DNA of 64,000 nt from JADGGV01 sp035715725 (GCA_035715725.1 DASTKT010000162.1:62001-126000); one strand, 5' to 3'. Shown: positions 19,914 to 28,678, counted from the stretch's first letter. Numbers and translations: made by a program. The notes: generated from the letters alone by a model not told the origin.

Positions 19914-22187
19914 TCAGAACGCCTGTCCGATGGAGAAGTGGAGCTGCAGCCGGTCCAGGAACCCGTGGTAGGGTTGCCAGGTGTGGGGCGCGGCGAAGGC
20001 GTGCAGCTTGTTGAGCTCGCAGTAGTCCCTGGAGGTGGAGCCCGCCGGGGCCTCGACGCACCGCGTCGTCCCGTTCTCCGTGACGCGCACGCCCACGCCG
20101 CTCGAAAGTACGGCCAGGCGCTCGGGGCCCTGCGGGTTGAAGCCGACATCGATCCGGATCGGACCGATGGCGCTGAAATATCGCACGCCGAAGCCGGGCG
20201 TCCAGACGAGGCTGCCGAGGCGCACGGCGCCGGCGCGCCCCCAGACCTGGCCGACGTCGACGAACGTGGCGCCGCGCAGCTTCTCGAACCCGAGCGGGAA
20301 GCGCAGCTCGACGTTGCCCTCGAGCACGGCCGAGCCGCCGACGGGGTGCGGGTCGAAGTCGGAGGCGGGCAGACTGCCGACGTCGCACGTGCCGGCGTTG
20401 ATCTCGACGAGCGAGCAGAGCGGCACGTCGTGCTCGTCGGCCTTCGTCAGCGTGGTGGCGGGGTCGCGGACGGTCAGCACCTTCGGCCCGAGACGGTACT
20501 GCGCGAAGCCGCGGACGCTGTTCGGTCCGCCGGCGAAGAAGCGCTTCTGCGGGTGCAATCCCAGCAGGTCCTGGTCGGTGGGCTCGCCGAGCGCCCGCGC
20601 CCAGCCGGGGCGGATGCGCGTGGCGAGCACGAGCCCGGACGAGAGCCGGCGGTACTCGGACAGCTCGCCGACGAGGCGGACGTACGAAAACTCCGAGCCA
20701 GTGGCGCGGCCGGCCAGCTCGCCCTCGAGCCGCACGATCGAGCCGTTCGTCGGCGCGAAGAGCGAGTTCGAGCGGTCCCGCGCGAAGCCGGCGGTCAGCG
20801 GCGCCAGCCGGTGCGCCGAAGAGAGCACCTGGATGTCGCTCAGCTCGCACGCGACCAGCCGGGTGCAGAAGTACAGGTCGCCCTGGTCGGCCTGCAGGCG
20901 CGTCAGCTCCATCCGGTAGCCGAGCGAGGCCGTCGCACCGTTGCCGATGGCGCGGTTCAGCGACAGGTACCCGCCTCGCCCCGTGCGGATGTAGACGCCG
21001 GGAATGCTGCGGCGCTCGAGGAACAGCCCGGCGCCGAGCGTGTTCAGCGGCGAGAAGAACCACGGCTGCACGAAGTCGAGCCCGATCGACCCCGTGAGCT
21101 TGCCGTACTCCCCCGGCTGGTGCACGAAGACCGGCAGCTCGCCGAGCGGCCGGGCCAGCACGTTCGAGATCTGGCCGCGCAGCTCGAGGCGCCGGCCGCC
21201 GCCCAGGAAGCTGCGGCTCGTCCAGCGCCCCTCCGCGTTGATCGCCTCGGTGTTGTTGACGCCGACGCCGAAGCGCACCCGGTGCAGGTCGCCCTCGGTG
21301 ACGGTCACCGTGACCGGGACGAGGCTGTCGGGCTGCGCGTCCAGGTCGGCATTGATCTCCGCGTGTCGGAACGCCTCGAGCGAGAACAGGTTGCGCTGGC
21401 TGCGGAGCAGCGCGCCCTCGTTGTAGAGGTCCCCCGGCTGGAACGTGAGCATGCGCCGAACCACGGCCGGCGAGATGTGCTTCGTGCCGACGACGTGGAT
21501 CGAGTCGAAGCGGGCACGGCTCCCCGGCGCGACCTCGTACTGCACCCGCGCGAGCCCGCCGGAGCCCTGCGGGATGTCGTAGCCGCCGAAGACGTCGGCG
21601 TGGGCGTAGCCGCGATTGCGCAGCCGGCCCCGGATCGTGTCCCGCGTGGCATCGTAGGCGAGCATGTTGAGCGGCTCGCCGATGCGCAGCGGCAGGTTCG
21701 TGAGGTCGGGGGCGGCACCGAGGGTGTCGACGCCCTTGACCTCCAGCGCCTGCACGCGGATGGGCGCACCCTCGGTCACCTTGAAGACGACCTGGACGCC
21801 GCGCTCCGCGGGCTGCGCCTCCGCCTCGATCCGCGCATCGCGATACCCGCGCTGGTAGTAGAAGAGGCGCAGCCGGATGGCGTCGGCCCGGAGCATGTCC
21901 GGGTCGAACGCGTGGCGGTCGAGGGCGACGCCGAACGGGCAGAGGACGACGAGGACGGAACCGCCGCACGTGCCGGCGGATGTCTCGATCGCCGTGCGGA
22001 GCTGCGCGGGCGTGAAGGCGCGGACGCCCTCGAAGGCGACGCCGACGACGTCCTGGCCACGCAGCCGGAGGTCGACGTTCAGCGTGTCCGAGCGCTGCGC
22101 CGCCGCGGGAGCGGCCACGCCCGAGAGGAGCGCCGCCAGCAGCAGCACCCGGGGCCGGCCACGCGACCGCGAGACGGCGGAGCGCAT
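19914..22187 (-). CDS. tamA: BamA/TamA-family outer-membrane assembly barrel
   Basis: A 757-residue Omp85 protein. The signal peptide is 1-31 (cleavage after AAPAAAQ). Residues about 35-360 contain POTRA-type repeats, several with the pattern of a Gly-Tyr-hydrophobic beta hairpin (for example RGYRDARIEAEAQ, RGYAHADVFGGY). The rest is a 16-strand-like barrel with the conserved loop-6 motif SVRGFAQ near 560, terminating in Phe as expected for Bam substrates. It sits 1 bp upstream of tamB, so it is probably the TamA partner rather than the essential BamA; a separate bamA would be expected elsewhere. The ATG at 22187 is 4 bp after the phosphoesterase stop. Confidence 0.88.
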   Translation of the reverse strand: MRSAVSRSRGRPRVLLLAALLSGVAAPAAAQRSDTLNVDLRLRGQDVVGVAFEGVRAFTPAQLRTAIETSAGTCGGSVLVVLCPFGVALDRHAFDPDMLRADAIRLRLFYYQRGYRDARIEAEAQPAERGVQVVFKVTEGAPIRVQALEVKGVDTLGAAPDLTNLPLRIGEPLNMLAYDATRDTIRGRLRNRGYAHADVFGGYDIPQGSGGLARVQYEVAPGSRARFDSIHVVGTKHISPAVVRRMLTFQPGDLYNEGALLRSQRNLFSLEAFRHAEINADLDAQPDSLVPVTVTVTEGDLHRVRFGVGVNNTEAINAEGRWTSRSFLGGGRRLELRGQISNVLARPLGELPVFVHQPGEYGKLTGSIGLDFVQPWFFSPLNTLGAGLFLERRSIPGVYIRTGRGGYLSLNRAIGNGATASLGYRMELTRLQADQGDLYFCTRLVACELSDIQVLSSAHRLAPLTAGFARDRSNSLFAPTNGSIVRLEGELAGRATGSEFSYVRLVGELSEYRRLSSGLVLATRIRPGWARALGEPTDQDLLGLHPQKRFFAGGPNSVRGFAQYRLGPKVLTVRDPATTLTKADEHDVPLCSLVEINAGTCDVGSLPASDFDPHPVGGSAVLEGNVELRFPLGFEKLRGATFVDVGQVWGRAGAVRLGSLVWTPGFGVRYFSAIGPIRIDVGFNPQGPERLAVLSSGVGVRVTENGTTRCVEAPAGSTSRDYCELNKLHAFAAPHTWQPYHGFLDRLQLHFSIGQAF

Positions 22188-22191
22188 GCCC

Positions 22192-23085
22192 TCAGCCCTG
22201 CTCGAGCAGGCCGGGCGCGCGGAAGACCTCCCGGTCCTCGGCGACGCCGACGGCGCCGGTCAGCCACCCACGCCCGGCGCGCGGGAAGATGTGCCGCCCC
22301 ACGGGCGCGAAGCCGGCCGCGTCGTCGAAGTACATGTAATGGGTGATCCGGATCACCTCGTCGCCGATCCGGATCAGGTTGAACGAGTTCTTCTCCCGCT
22401 CGCGGGCCCGGCCGCGGCGAGAGGTGCTGGTCCCGCACTGCACGATGATCACTCCGTGGTCCCGCTCGGGGCCGGGATAGACGTCGAGCGAGTTGCCGAT
22501 ATACGCGCGGTGGAGATGGCCGCCGAGGACCAGGTCCACCTTCAGCTCCGTGAAGCACTCCATGGCGCGCTTGGCCTTCGGCATCACCTGGCCGCCCTCG
22601 TAGTCCGGCGCCGGGGCGAAGTGGTGGTGCGCGACGACGATCCGCGGCACGCCCGGCGGCGTGCTCCCGAACGCCCGCGCCGCGAGGTCGAGCTGCCCGC
22701 GCCGGATCCGCCCGTTCGTGATCGCGCGGCGCGGCGCCGTCGAGTTCAGCTCCACGATCACGCAGTCGTCGCGGCGCAGCACGCTGTCGAGGTCGGGGCT
22801 GATGAACTCCCGATACAGTTCGTACGGCGAGAAGATCCGCTCGGCGACGCGGTAGAGCGGCACATCGTGGTTGCCCGGCGTCACGACGAGCGGCACGGGC
22901 GGCAGACGGTCCAGGTAGGCGCGCGCCCCGGCGAACTGCTCGCGCCGGGCCCGCTGCGTGAAGTCGCCGCTGGCCACGATGATGTCCGGCTCCAGTGCGG
23001 CGGCCGCCTCGAGGAGTGCCTCCCCGACCTTGGGCACGAACGGCGGCCCGAAGTGCAGGTCGGAGCAGTGGAGGAGCGTGAGCAT
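22192..23085 (-). CDS. Calcineurin-like metallophosphoesterase
   Basis: A 297-residue cytoplasmic phosphoesterase. It has the five family blocks: HCSDLHFG near residue 8 (DxH), ASGDFTQ (GDxxQ), TPGNHDVP (GNHD), VVAHHHFAP and LGGHLHRAY (GHxH). These ligate two metals. Proteins of this class act on cyclic nucleotides, nucleotides or UDP-diacylglucosamine; the length and motifs do not decide among them. The outer-membrane context makes an LpxH-like role conceivable, but this is only inference. The ATG at 23085 overlaps the tsaD stop by one base (TGATG). Confidence 0.88.
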   Translation of the reverse strand: MLTLLHCSDLHFGPPFVPKVGEALLEAAAALEPDIIVASGDFTQRARREQFAGARAYLDRLPPVPLVVTPGNHDVPLYRVAERIFSPYELYREFISPDLDSVLRRDDCVIVELNSTAPRRAITNGRIRRGQLDLAARAFGSTPPGVPRIVVAHHHFAPAPDYEGGQVMPKAKRAMECFTELKVDLVLGGHLHRAYIGNSLDVYPGPERDHGVIIVQCGTSTSRRGRAREREKNSFNLIRIGDEVIRITHYMYFDDAAGFAPVGRHIFPRAGRGWLTGAVGVAEDREVFRAPGLLEQG

Positions 23086-24125
23086 CAGCGCGCGAGCCCC
23101 GGGAACGGGAGGTCCGCGCGCGCGGTCACGTCGAGCGGCGCGAGGTCGCCGGCCTCGTAGTGGAACAGCGCCGCCCGCGCGATCATGGCACCGTTGTCGG
23201 TGGCGAGCCGGGGCGACGGGTGGAACAGCCGGCCCGCCTCGCCCAGCGCGCTCGCCAGGCCGGCGCGGAGCGCGCGACTCGCCGCGACGCCGCCACCGAT
23301 CAGCACGCGGTGGCACCCCGTCTCCTCGACCGCGCGCATCGTCTTGGCGACGAGGACGTCGACGACCGCGGCCTGGAACGAGGCCGAGAGGTTCGGCACC
23401 TCCGCCGGGAGGCGGCCGGCCGCCTCGAGCTCGCGGACCCGCGTGAGCACCGAGGTCTTCAGCCCGCTGAAGGAGAAGTCGTAGTAGTCCGGCTCGCCGG
23501 GGCGCTGGTTCGAGGCCAGCATGGCGCGGGGAAAGCGGTAGGCCTTGGGGTCGCCGTCCGCGGCGACCCGCTGGATGACAGGCCCGCCGGGATACCCGAG
23601 CCCGAGGATCTTGGCCACCTTGTCGAACGCCTCGCCCGCGGCGTCGTCGCGCGTCTCGCCGAGCAGCTCGTAGCGCCCCCACTCCGGCACCCAGAGGAGG
23701 AGCGTGTGCCCGCCGGAGACGAGGAGCGCGACGAACGGCGGCTGCGCCGCCGGGTCCTCGATCGACGGCGCGAACAGGTGTCCCTCCATGTGATGCACCG
23801 CGACGAGCGGCTTGCCGAGCGCATACGCCACCGACTTGGCCCAGGTCAGCCCGACGAGCAGCGCGCCGATGAGGCCGGGGCCGGCCGTGGCCGCGACGAC
23901 GTCCACGTCGGCCAGCACGATGCCGGCCTCCGCGAGCGCCGAGTCGACCACGTCGTCGATGACGCGCAGGTGCGCCCGGGAGGCCAGCTCGGGCACGACG
24001 CCGCCGTACAGCTCGTGCACGTCCTGCGAGAGGATGCGGTGGCCGACCAGCCCGGTTTCCCCCCGCAGCACCGCCGCGGAGGTCTCGTCGCAGGAGGTCT
24101 CGATGCCGAGGACGACGGGCGTCAT
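23085..24125 (-). CDS. tsaD: tRNA N6-adenosine threonylcarbamoyltransferase
   Basis: A 346-residue TsaD (formerly Gcp). It transfers the threonylcarbamoyl group to A37 of ANN-decoding tRNAs with TsaB, TsaE and TsaC. Seen: GIETSCDETSAAV at 7-19, the metal-binding HHMEGH at 111-116, LLVSGGHT near 136, GEAFDKVAKILGLGYPGGP, SFSGLKTSV, GGGVAASRALR and the C-terminal DNGAMIA (metal-binding Asp near 304). The length is normal. The ATG at 24125 overlaps the ybbR stop (ATGA). The partner genes are not in the window. Confidence 0.97.
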   Translation of the reverse strand: MTPVVLGIETSCDETSAAVLRGETGLVGHRILSQDVHELYGGVVPELASRAHLRVIDDVVDSALAEAGIVLADVDVVAATAGPGLIGALLVGLTWAKSVAYALGKPLVAVHHMEGHLFAPSIEDPAAQPPFVALLVSGGHTLLLWVPEWGRYELLGETRDDAAGEAFDKVAKILGLGYPGGPVIQRVAADGDPKAYRFPRAMLASNQRPGEPDYYDFSFSGLKTSVLTRVRELEAAGRLPAEVPNLSASFQAAVVDVLVAKTMRAVEETGCHRVLIGGGVAASRALRAGLASALGEAGRLFHPSPRLATDNGAMIARAALFHYEAGDLAPLDVTARADLPFPGLAR

Positions 24126-24844
24126 GGGTGACCCGAGGTGAGGGCGCCATCCGCCGCGACCGGCGCCGACGTGCTGTCGGCGAGCCCGACGGGCACCGTC
24201 ACCCGGACGTGCAGCGGTGCGACGAGGAGCCCGAGGTCCGCGGTGTCCACGCCGATGCGCAACGTGGTCGTGTCGCGGAGGTGCGCGAGATCGAGTGCCG
24301 GCAGGCGGATCGAGTCGAGGCGCGCCAGCCGGCGGGCCGGCCCGCTCACGCGCACGAACGCGGGCTCCATCACGACGCGCCCCGTGAGCGCGCGCCCCGC
24401 CGGCAGCTTGCCGCGCATGGGGAGCGAGAGCGGGACGAGGCGCGCATCCACACGGTCGAAGACGAGGCGCACGGTGCTGGGGCGGACGTCGTCCACGCGG
24501 GTTCGGGAGAGCGCGCCGGAGACCTGCACCCAGCCGGAACGGAGGACGGTCACGTCCACGGAGTCCTGCACCTCCTCGACCGGCACGACGATGCGCGGCC
24601 GCTCGGTGGCGAGCCTCGCCACCTCCCGGACGGGACCGGTGAAGGAGACGGAAACCTCCTGCGGCGTCGGCGGCCCCGCCAGCTCCCAGGCGGGGTCGCG
24701 CAGGCTGACGCGCACCGGCACGGCCGGCACCACGACCGTGGTCAGCTCGTCCGACTTGACCAGGCTCCAGAGGAGCACGGCCAGGCCGAGCGCCGCCAGC
24801 TTCAGCGACCAGTCGCGGATGAACCATTCTCCGATGCGCCGCAC
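24122..24844 (-). CDS. ybbR: YbbR-domain membrane-anchored protein
   Basis: A 240-residue protein with an N-terminal membrane helix (about 12-28, LKLAALGLAVLLWSLV) and two or three YbbR-like beta repeats facing the outside. The start WSLKLAALGLAVLLW...VPVRVSL is typical of YbbR/CdaR. In many bacteria ybbR sits between cdaA (diadenylate cyclase) and glmM, and CdaR modulates CdaA; here neither gene is adjacent. The gene is placed between tlpA and tsaD instead. The start is a GTG at 24844 with a good GGAGG 8 bases upstream; the GGAGG lies in the end of tlpA, so the two are probably coupled. Confidence 0.85.
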   Translation of the reverse strand: MRRIGEWFIRDWSLKLAALGLAVLLWSLVKSDELTTVVVPAVPVRVSLRDPAWELAGPPTPQEVSVSFTGPVREVARLATERPRIVVPVEEVQDSVDVTVLRSGWVQVSGALSRTRVDDVRPSTVRLVFDRVDARLVPLSLPMRGKLPAGRALTGRVVMEPAFVRVSGPARRLARLDSIRLPALDLAHLRDTTTLRIGVDTADLGLLVAPLHVRVTVPVGLADSTSAPVAADGALTSGHP

Positions 24845-24846
24845 GC

Positions 24847-25407
24847 CTAGTCCTCCAACAGCCGCTCGATCTGGGCGCGGTACGGCGGCTCGTCCCACGC
24901 CCGCGCCCCGATCTCCATGCGGACCACCCGCCCGTCCCGGTCGATGACGTAGCTCGTGGGGAGCCCCGGGAAGCGGTATTGCTCGGCGAGGCGGCCGGCG
25001 GGATCGAGCAGCACGGGGAACGTGAGGCCCATCGAGGCGACGTACTCTCGGACCGGTCCGAGCACGGACCCGGTCAGCGGTCCGCCGATGGTGGGAAGCT
25101 GGTCCTGGCTCACGGCGAGCACGACGAGCCCCTTCGGCCCCAGCTCGTGATAGAGGCGCTGCAGCGCCGGCATCTCGTCCCGGCACGGCTGGCACCAGGT
25201 GGCCCACGCATTCACCAGCACGACTTTGCCGCGCAGCGAACGGAGCGAGATCGTGGCGCCCGTCAGGCTGGGAAACGCGAACTCCGGGGCGTGGCTCCCC
25301 GAGGCCACCGTTCCGCGCGAACGGTGCAGCCAACCGAGGACGACGACCACGGCAATGGCCGCGACGACCAGTCCCCTGACGAGCGAGGCCTTCCCTGCAT
25401 CCGTCAT
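24847..25407 (-). CDS. TlpA/ResA-family thioredoxin-like protein
   Basis: A 186-residue membrane-anchored thiol-disulfide oxidoreductase. Residues 9-26 form an uncleaved helix; the rest is a periplasmic thioredoxin fold with WCQPC (Cys72, Cys75), the family insertion after it, and the cis-Pro loop PGLPTSYVIDRDG. Such proteins reduce apocytochrome c cysteines or other exported substrates. No cytochrome maturation genes are nearby, so the substrate is unknown. The ATG at 25407 follows the PASTA gene by 42 bp. Confidence 0.9.
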   Translation of the reverse strand: MTDAGKASLVRGLVVAAIAVVVVLGWLHRSRGTVASGSHAPEFAFPSLTGATISLRSLRGKVVLVNAWATWCQPCRDEMPALQRLYHELGPKGLVVLAVSQDQLPTIGGPLTGSVLGPVREYVASMGLTFPVLLDPAGRLAEQYRFPGLPTSYVIDRDGRVVRMEIGARAWDEPPYRAQIERLLED

Positions 25408-25449
25408 GATCCGCGCGGCGTTATAGCACCGTCCCGGTCGAAGGTTCCG

Positions 25450-26160
25450 TCAAGGGATCGTGTCCGGCGGCGGGGCGGGACGCGCCGGCACGCCCGGCAT
25501 CGGCGGCGCGGGCCGGGGCTGAACGCCCGCCGGCGCCCCGAGCGTGTCGGCCGGCGGGAGCGTGTCCACGGGCTGGGTGGGCGGGCCCGTGCTGACGAAG
25601 AGCCGCACGTCCTGCGGCAGCGTGTAGGGCAGCCCGGCGCGGGGGTCGGTCCGCGTCACCGTGCCGGCGGGCGAGAGCGCCGACTCGACCTGCTGCGTGA
25701 CCCGGAAGCCCAGGCTCTCCAGCAGCGCCTGCGCACGTGCCGCGGCGAGGCCGCCGACCTCCGGCAGCGTGGCCAGCGGCGGGCCCGAGCTGATGGCGAT
25801 GCGCACGGCGTCGCCGGCGCGGAGCTGCTGGCCGGGGAGCGGGTCCTGCGCCACGATGATGCCGGCCGGCGCCTCCGGATCCGGGAGCGGCGTCGCCTCG
25901 GCCACGCGCAGGCGGAGGCGCGCCAGCGCCTGGGCCGCGTACGCGCTGTCCTGCCCCACGAGCTTCGGCACGGCCACGCCGTCGGTCGGCGCCTCCGGCG
26001 CGGGGAAGAGCACGAAGACGGCGAGCAGGTAGCCGACGCCGAAGCAGGCGGCCGCGGCGGCCATGGCCATGCCCAGGATCCGGCGCCATCCTATCCGCGG
26101 GGGGGCCGCCGCCGACGGGCCGGGGCGCGGGCGCCGCATCGCGTCCTCGAGGATCCCCAT
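25450..26160 (-). CDS. PASTA-domain membrane protein without kinase domain
   Basis: A 236-residue protein with a short cytoplasmic tail, a membrane helix at about 28-50 (LGMAMAAAAACFGVGYLLAVFV) and two or three PASTA repeats (about 60-200, for example VPKLVGQDSAYAAQALARLRL and PEVGGLAAARAQALLESLGF). The C-terminal tail is very Pro-rich (PRPAPPMPG). PASTA repeats bind peptidoglycan fragments in Ser/Thr kinases and some penicillin-binding proteins, but no catalytic domain is attached here. The role may be septal or cell-wall sensing, by inference. The ATG at 26160 overlaps the rsmB stop by one base (TGATG). Confidence 0.85.
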   Translation of the reverse strand: MGILEDAMRRPRPGPSAAAPPRIGWRRILGMAMAAAAACFGVGYLLAVFVLFPAPEAPTDGVAVPKLVGQDSAYAAQALARLRLRVAEATPLPDPEAPAGIIVAQDPLPGQQLRAGDAVRIAISSGPPLATLPEVGGLAAARAQALLESLGFRVTQQVESALSPAGTVTRTDPRAGLPYTLPQDVRLFVSTGPPTQPVDTLPPADTLGAPAGVQPRPAPPMPGVPARPAPPPDTIP

Positions 26161-27464
26161 CAGCTCCGCCTCCGCAGCCGCGTGGCGAACGCGCCGTCCA
26201 CGCCGAAGAGCTGCGGCAGCACGAGCAGCCGCCCCGCCGCGTCCAGCATGCGCGGGTCCAGCCCCTCCGGCGGGGGCGCCGGCTCGAATTCCGGGTGGGC
26301 CGACAGGAACGCCTCCATCTGCTCTTCGTTCTCCTCCGGCTCGAGCGAGCAGGTCGCGTACACCAGCAGCCCGCCCGGCGTGACGATCGACGACGACGTC
26401 TCCAGGAGTTCCGCCTGCAACCCGGCGAGCGCCGCCGGGTCCTCCGGGCGGAGCCGCCACTTCCCATCCGGGTGGCGCCGCAGCGTGCCCGTGCCGGTGC
26501 ACGGCGCATCGACCAGGACCACATCCACCGGCCGGAACGGCGGCTCGCGCGCGTCCGCCACCACCAGTCCCAGCGGCAGCCGCCCGACCCGCTCCGCGTT
26601 CTCCCGCACCCGCGTGAGCCGGTCGAACGACAGGTCCGCGGCCGCGACGTAGCCGGCCCGCCCCGCCAGCGCGACCGCCTTGCCTCCCGGCGCCGCGCAA
26701 ACATCCGCGACGGTGGCGCCGGCCGGCACGGCCGCGTACCGCACGACCAGCGAGGCGGCGGGGTCCTGCACCACGGCGGGCACGGCGGCGAGCGCGTGCA
26801 GCGCGGTGGCCGGCGGCGCGACGCGCAGCGCATCCGGCGCGAACGTCACCCGCGCCGCCTCGATCCCCGCCGCCTCGAGCCCGCGGAGCGCCGCGTCGGG
26901 CGCCTCCCCGACCGGTCGGAGGAACAGCTCCGGGCGCGTGTTGTTCGCCTCCACGAGCGCGCGGGCCTCGTCCACGCCGAAGCGCGCGACCCAGCGCTCG
27001 ACGAGCCAGCGCGGATGCGAGCCCCAGGTGGAGAGGTAGCCGACGGCGTCGTCCGCGAAGTCCGGGAAGCGGACCTCGTCCTTCTGCCGGCCGAGCGACT
27101 GGAGCACGCCGTTGACCAGCCGGCCGGCGCCGGCGCCCCGCACCTGCTTGGCCAGCTCGACCGCCTGCGAGACCGCGGCGTACGCGGGCACGCTCCCCAT
27201 CTCCAGGAGCTGGTAGGCGCCGAGCCGGAGGATGTCGAGGGTGTCCGGATCCAGGGAGCCGAGCCCGCGCCGGACGAACGCGCCCAGCATGTGGTCCAGC
27301 CTGCCGCGCAGGCGCACCGTGCCGTACACGAGCTCCTGCACCCACGCCCGCTCGCGCGCCGGCACACCCTCGACGGCGCCCGCCAGCGCGCGGTCCAGCA
27401 GCTCGCCGCGGCGCTGCGCCCGGAGCACCTCGAGCGCCGCCCGGCGAGCCGGCGTCACCTTCAC
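26160..27464 (-). CDS. rsmB: 16S rRNA (cytosine-967-C5)-methyltransferase
   Basis: A 434-residue RsmB (Sun/Fmu). An N-terminal NusB-like RNA-binding helical domain (about 1-140, for example AWVQELVYGTVR) precedes the SAM-dependent methyltransferase. The latter has VCAAPGGKA (SAM binding, near 252), DAPCTGTGTLRRHPDGKW with one active Cys, and ATCSLEPEENE with the second catalytic Cys. It modifies 16S rRNA in ribosome assembly. The GTG at 27464 overlaps the thiG stop by 3 bp; a second GTG two codons on is also possible. Its typical neighbours def and fmt lie a few genes upstream in the same run. Confidence 0.96.
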   Translation of the reverse strand: MKVTPARRAALEVLRAQRRGELLDRALAGAVEGVPARERAWVQELVYGTVRLRGRLDHMLGAFVRRGLGSLDPDTLDILRLGAYQLLEMGSVPAYAAVSQAVELAKQVRGAGAGRLVNGVLQSLGRQKDEVRFPDFADDAVGYLSTWGSHPRWLVERWVARFGVDEARALVEANNTRPELFLRPVGEAPDAALRGLEAAGIEAARVTFAPDALRVAPPATALHALAAVPAVVQDPAASLVVRYAAVPAGATVADVCAAPGGKAVALAGRAGYVAAADLSFDRLTRVRENAERVGRLPLGLVVADAREPPFRPVDVVLVDAPCTGTGTLRRHPDGKWRLRPEDPAALAGLQAELLETSSSIVTPGGLLVYATCSLEPEENEEQMEAFLSAHPEFEPAPPPEGLDPRMLDAAGRLLVLPQLFGVDGAFATRLRRRS

Positions 27465-28255
27465 GCCAGCATGCCCGCCGCGGGCGACGACGGCACCGCC
27501 ACCTCCCGGCGCGGCATCCGCCCCGCCAGGTAGGCCTCCCGGCCCGCCTCCACCGCCAGCTTCATGGCGTGCGCCATCCGCACCGGATCCTGCGCCTCCG
27601 CGATCGCGGTGTTCATCAGGATCCCGTCCACGCCCTGCTCCAGCGTGACGCACGCGTCGGAGGCCGTGCCCACCCCGGCATCCACGATGACCGGCACGGC
27701 CAGCCGGCTCTTGATCTCCCGCACGTAGTACGGGTTCACCAGCCCCAGCCCGCTGCCGATCGGCGAGGCCAGCGGCATGACCGCCGCGCACCCCGCGTCC
27801 TCGAGGCGCAACGCCATGACCACGTCCTCGTTCGTGTACGCCAGCACCTTGAAGCCCTCGGCCACGAGCTGCTTCGCCGCTTCCAGCGTGGCCATCGTGT
27901 CCGGCAGCAGTGTCCGCTGGTCGCCGATGACCTCGAGCTTCACCCAATCGCTCAGGCCGGCGGCGCGGCCGAGGCGCGCGTAGCGCACCGCCTCCTCCGC
28001 GGTGTAGCACCCCGCCGTGTTCGGCAACAGGAAGATGCGCTCCGGATCCAGGTGGTAGAGGATCCCCTCCTCCGCCGTCCGGTCGAGGCTCACCCGCCGC
28101 ACCGCCACCGTCACCATCTCCGCGCCGGACGCTTCGATGGCCCGCACCATGTCCTCGTTGCTGCGGTACTTCCCCGTGCCCACGATCAGCCGCGAGCGCA
28201 TCTCCCGCCCCGCGATCGTGAGCGGCGCGTCCGCCTGTATGAGTATCGTGCTCAT
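27461..28255 (-). CDS. thiG: Thiazole synthase
   Basis: A 264-residue ThiG, the TIM-barrel enzyme that builds the thiazole phosphate of thiamine from 1-deoxyxylulose phosphate, dehydroglycine and ThiS-thiocarboxylate. Seen: SRLIVGTGKYRS, EMVTVAVRRVSLD, LLPNTAGCYTAEEAVRYARLGR, KLEVIGD, AVMPLASPIGSGLG and VDAGVGTASDACVTLEQGVDGILMNTAIA split over the barrel. The Schiff-base lysine is in the WVKLEVIGD stretch. The ATG at 28255 has GAGGA about 9 bases upstream. It is cotranscribed with thiS and thiE/tenI; no thiO or thiH, the usual dehydroglycine source, is in the window. Confidence 0.96.
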   Translation of the reverse strand: MSTILIQADAPLTIAGREMRSRLIVGTGKYRSNEDMVRAIEASGAEMVTVAVRRVSLDRTAEEGILYHLDPERIFLLPNTAGCYTAEEAVRYARLGRAAGLSDWVKLEVIGDQRTLLPDTMATLEAAKQLVAEGFKVLAYTNEDVVMALRLEDAGCAAVMPLASPIGSGLGLVNPYYVREIKSRLAVPVIVDAGVGTASDACVTLEQGVDGILMNTAIAEAQDPVRMAHAMKLAVEAGREAYLAGRMPRREVAVPSSPAAGMLA

Positions 28256-28455
28256 GCTCCCGTCCTCGGCAATGCTCGGTTCCGCTCGTCCCGCACCCAC
28301 ACCCACCCCCACACCCGCACCGGCGCCTGCTCCCGGCAGTTCCCGCATCCGCGCCCGCATTCGATCCGTTCCCATGCACCGCGGGCAGGCCAAGGAAAAG
28401 CCGGGATGCGAATGCGGATGCGAATGCGGGGATCTGGGGGCAGTCGGGTCGCCGC
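28256..28455. repeat. Intergenic region with tandem GGATGCGAATGC dodecamers
   Basis: The 200-bp gap between thiS and thiG has two perfect tandem copies of GGATGCGAATGC (28404-28427). An inverted relative (CCGCATCC...CCGCATTCGATCC, 28343-28367) could pair with them as a hairpin. There is also CCCACACCCACCC-type sequence. I see no TPP-riboswitch core (CTGAGA or its partner) and no other gene. Confidence 0.6.
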
Positions 28456-28671
28456 CTACCCCCCACCCACGAAATGCACGATCTCGAGCGTGTCCCCCGC
28501 CCTGACCTCCACGTCCGCCAGCGCGGTGCGCGCCAGGATCTCGCGGTTGTGCTCGACCACCACGAGCTGCGGGCGCAGCCCGAGCGACTCGAGCAGCGCC
28601 GCGACGCGCAGCCCCGGCGCCACGCTCCGCTCCGCGCCGTTGATCGTGACCGTGATCGTCTCCGTGCTCAT
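28456..28671 (-). CDS. thiS: Sulfur carrier protein ThiS
   Basis: A 71-residue ubiquitin-like sulfur carrier ending in VGGG; the terminal Gly-Gly is adenylated and thiocarboxylated to supply sulfur to ThiG. The fold's ITVTINGAERS opening and EIVHFVGGG ending are typical. The ATG at 28671 has a GAGG site and lies 7 bp after the thiE/tenI stop. The activating enzyme ThiF is not in the window. Confidence 0.93.
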   Translation of the reverse strand: MSTETITVTINGAERSVAPGLRVAALLESLGLRPQLVVVEHNREILARTALADVEVRAGDTLEIVHFVGGG

Positions 28672-28678
28672 CGATGCC

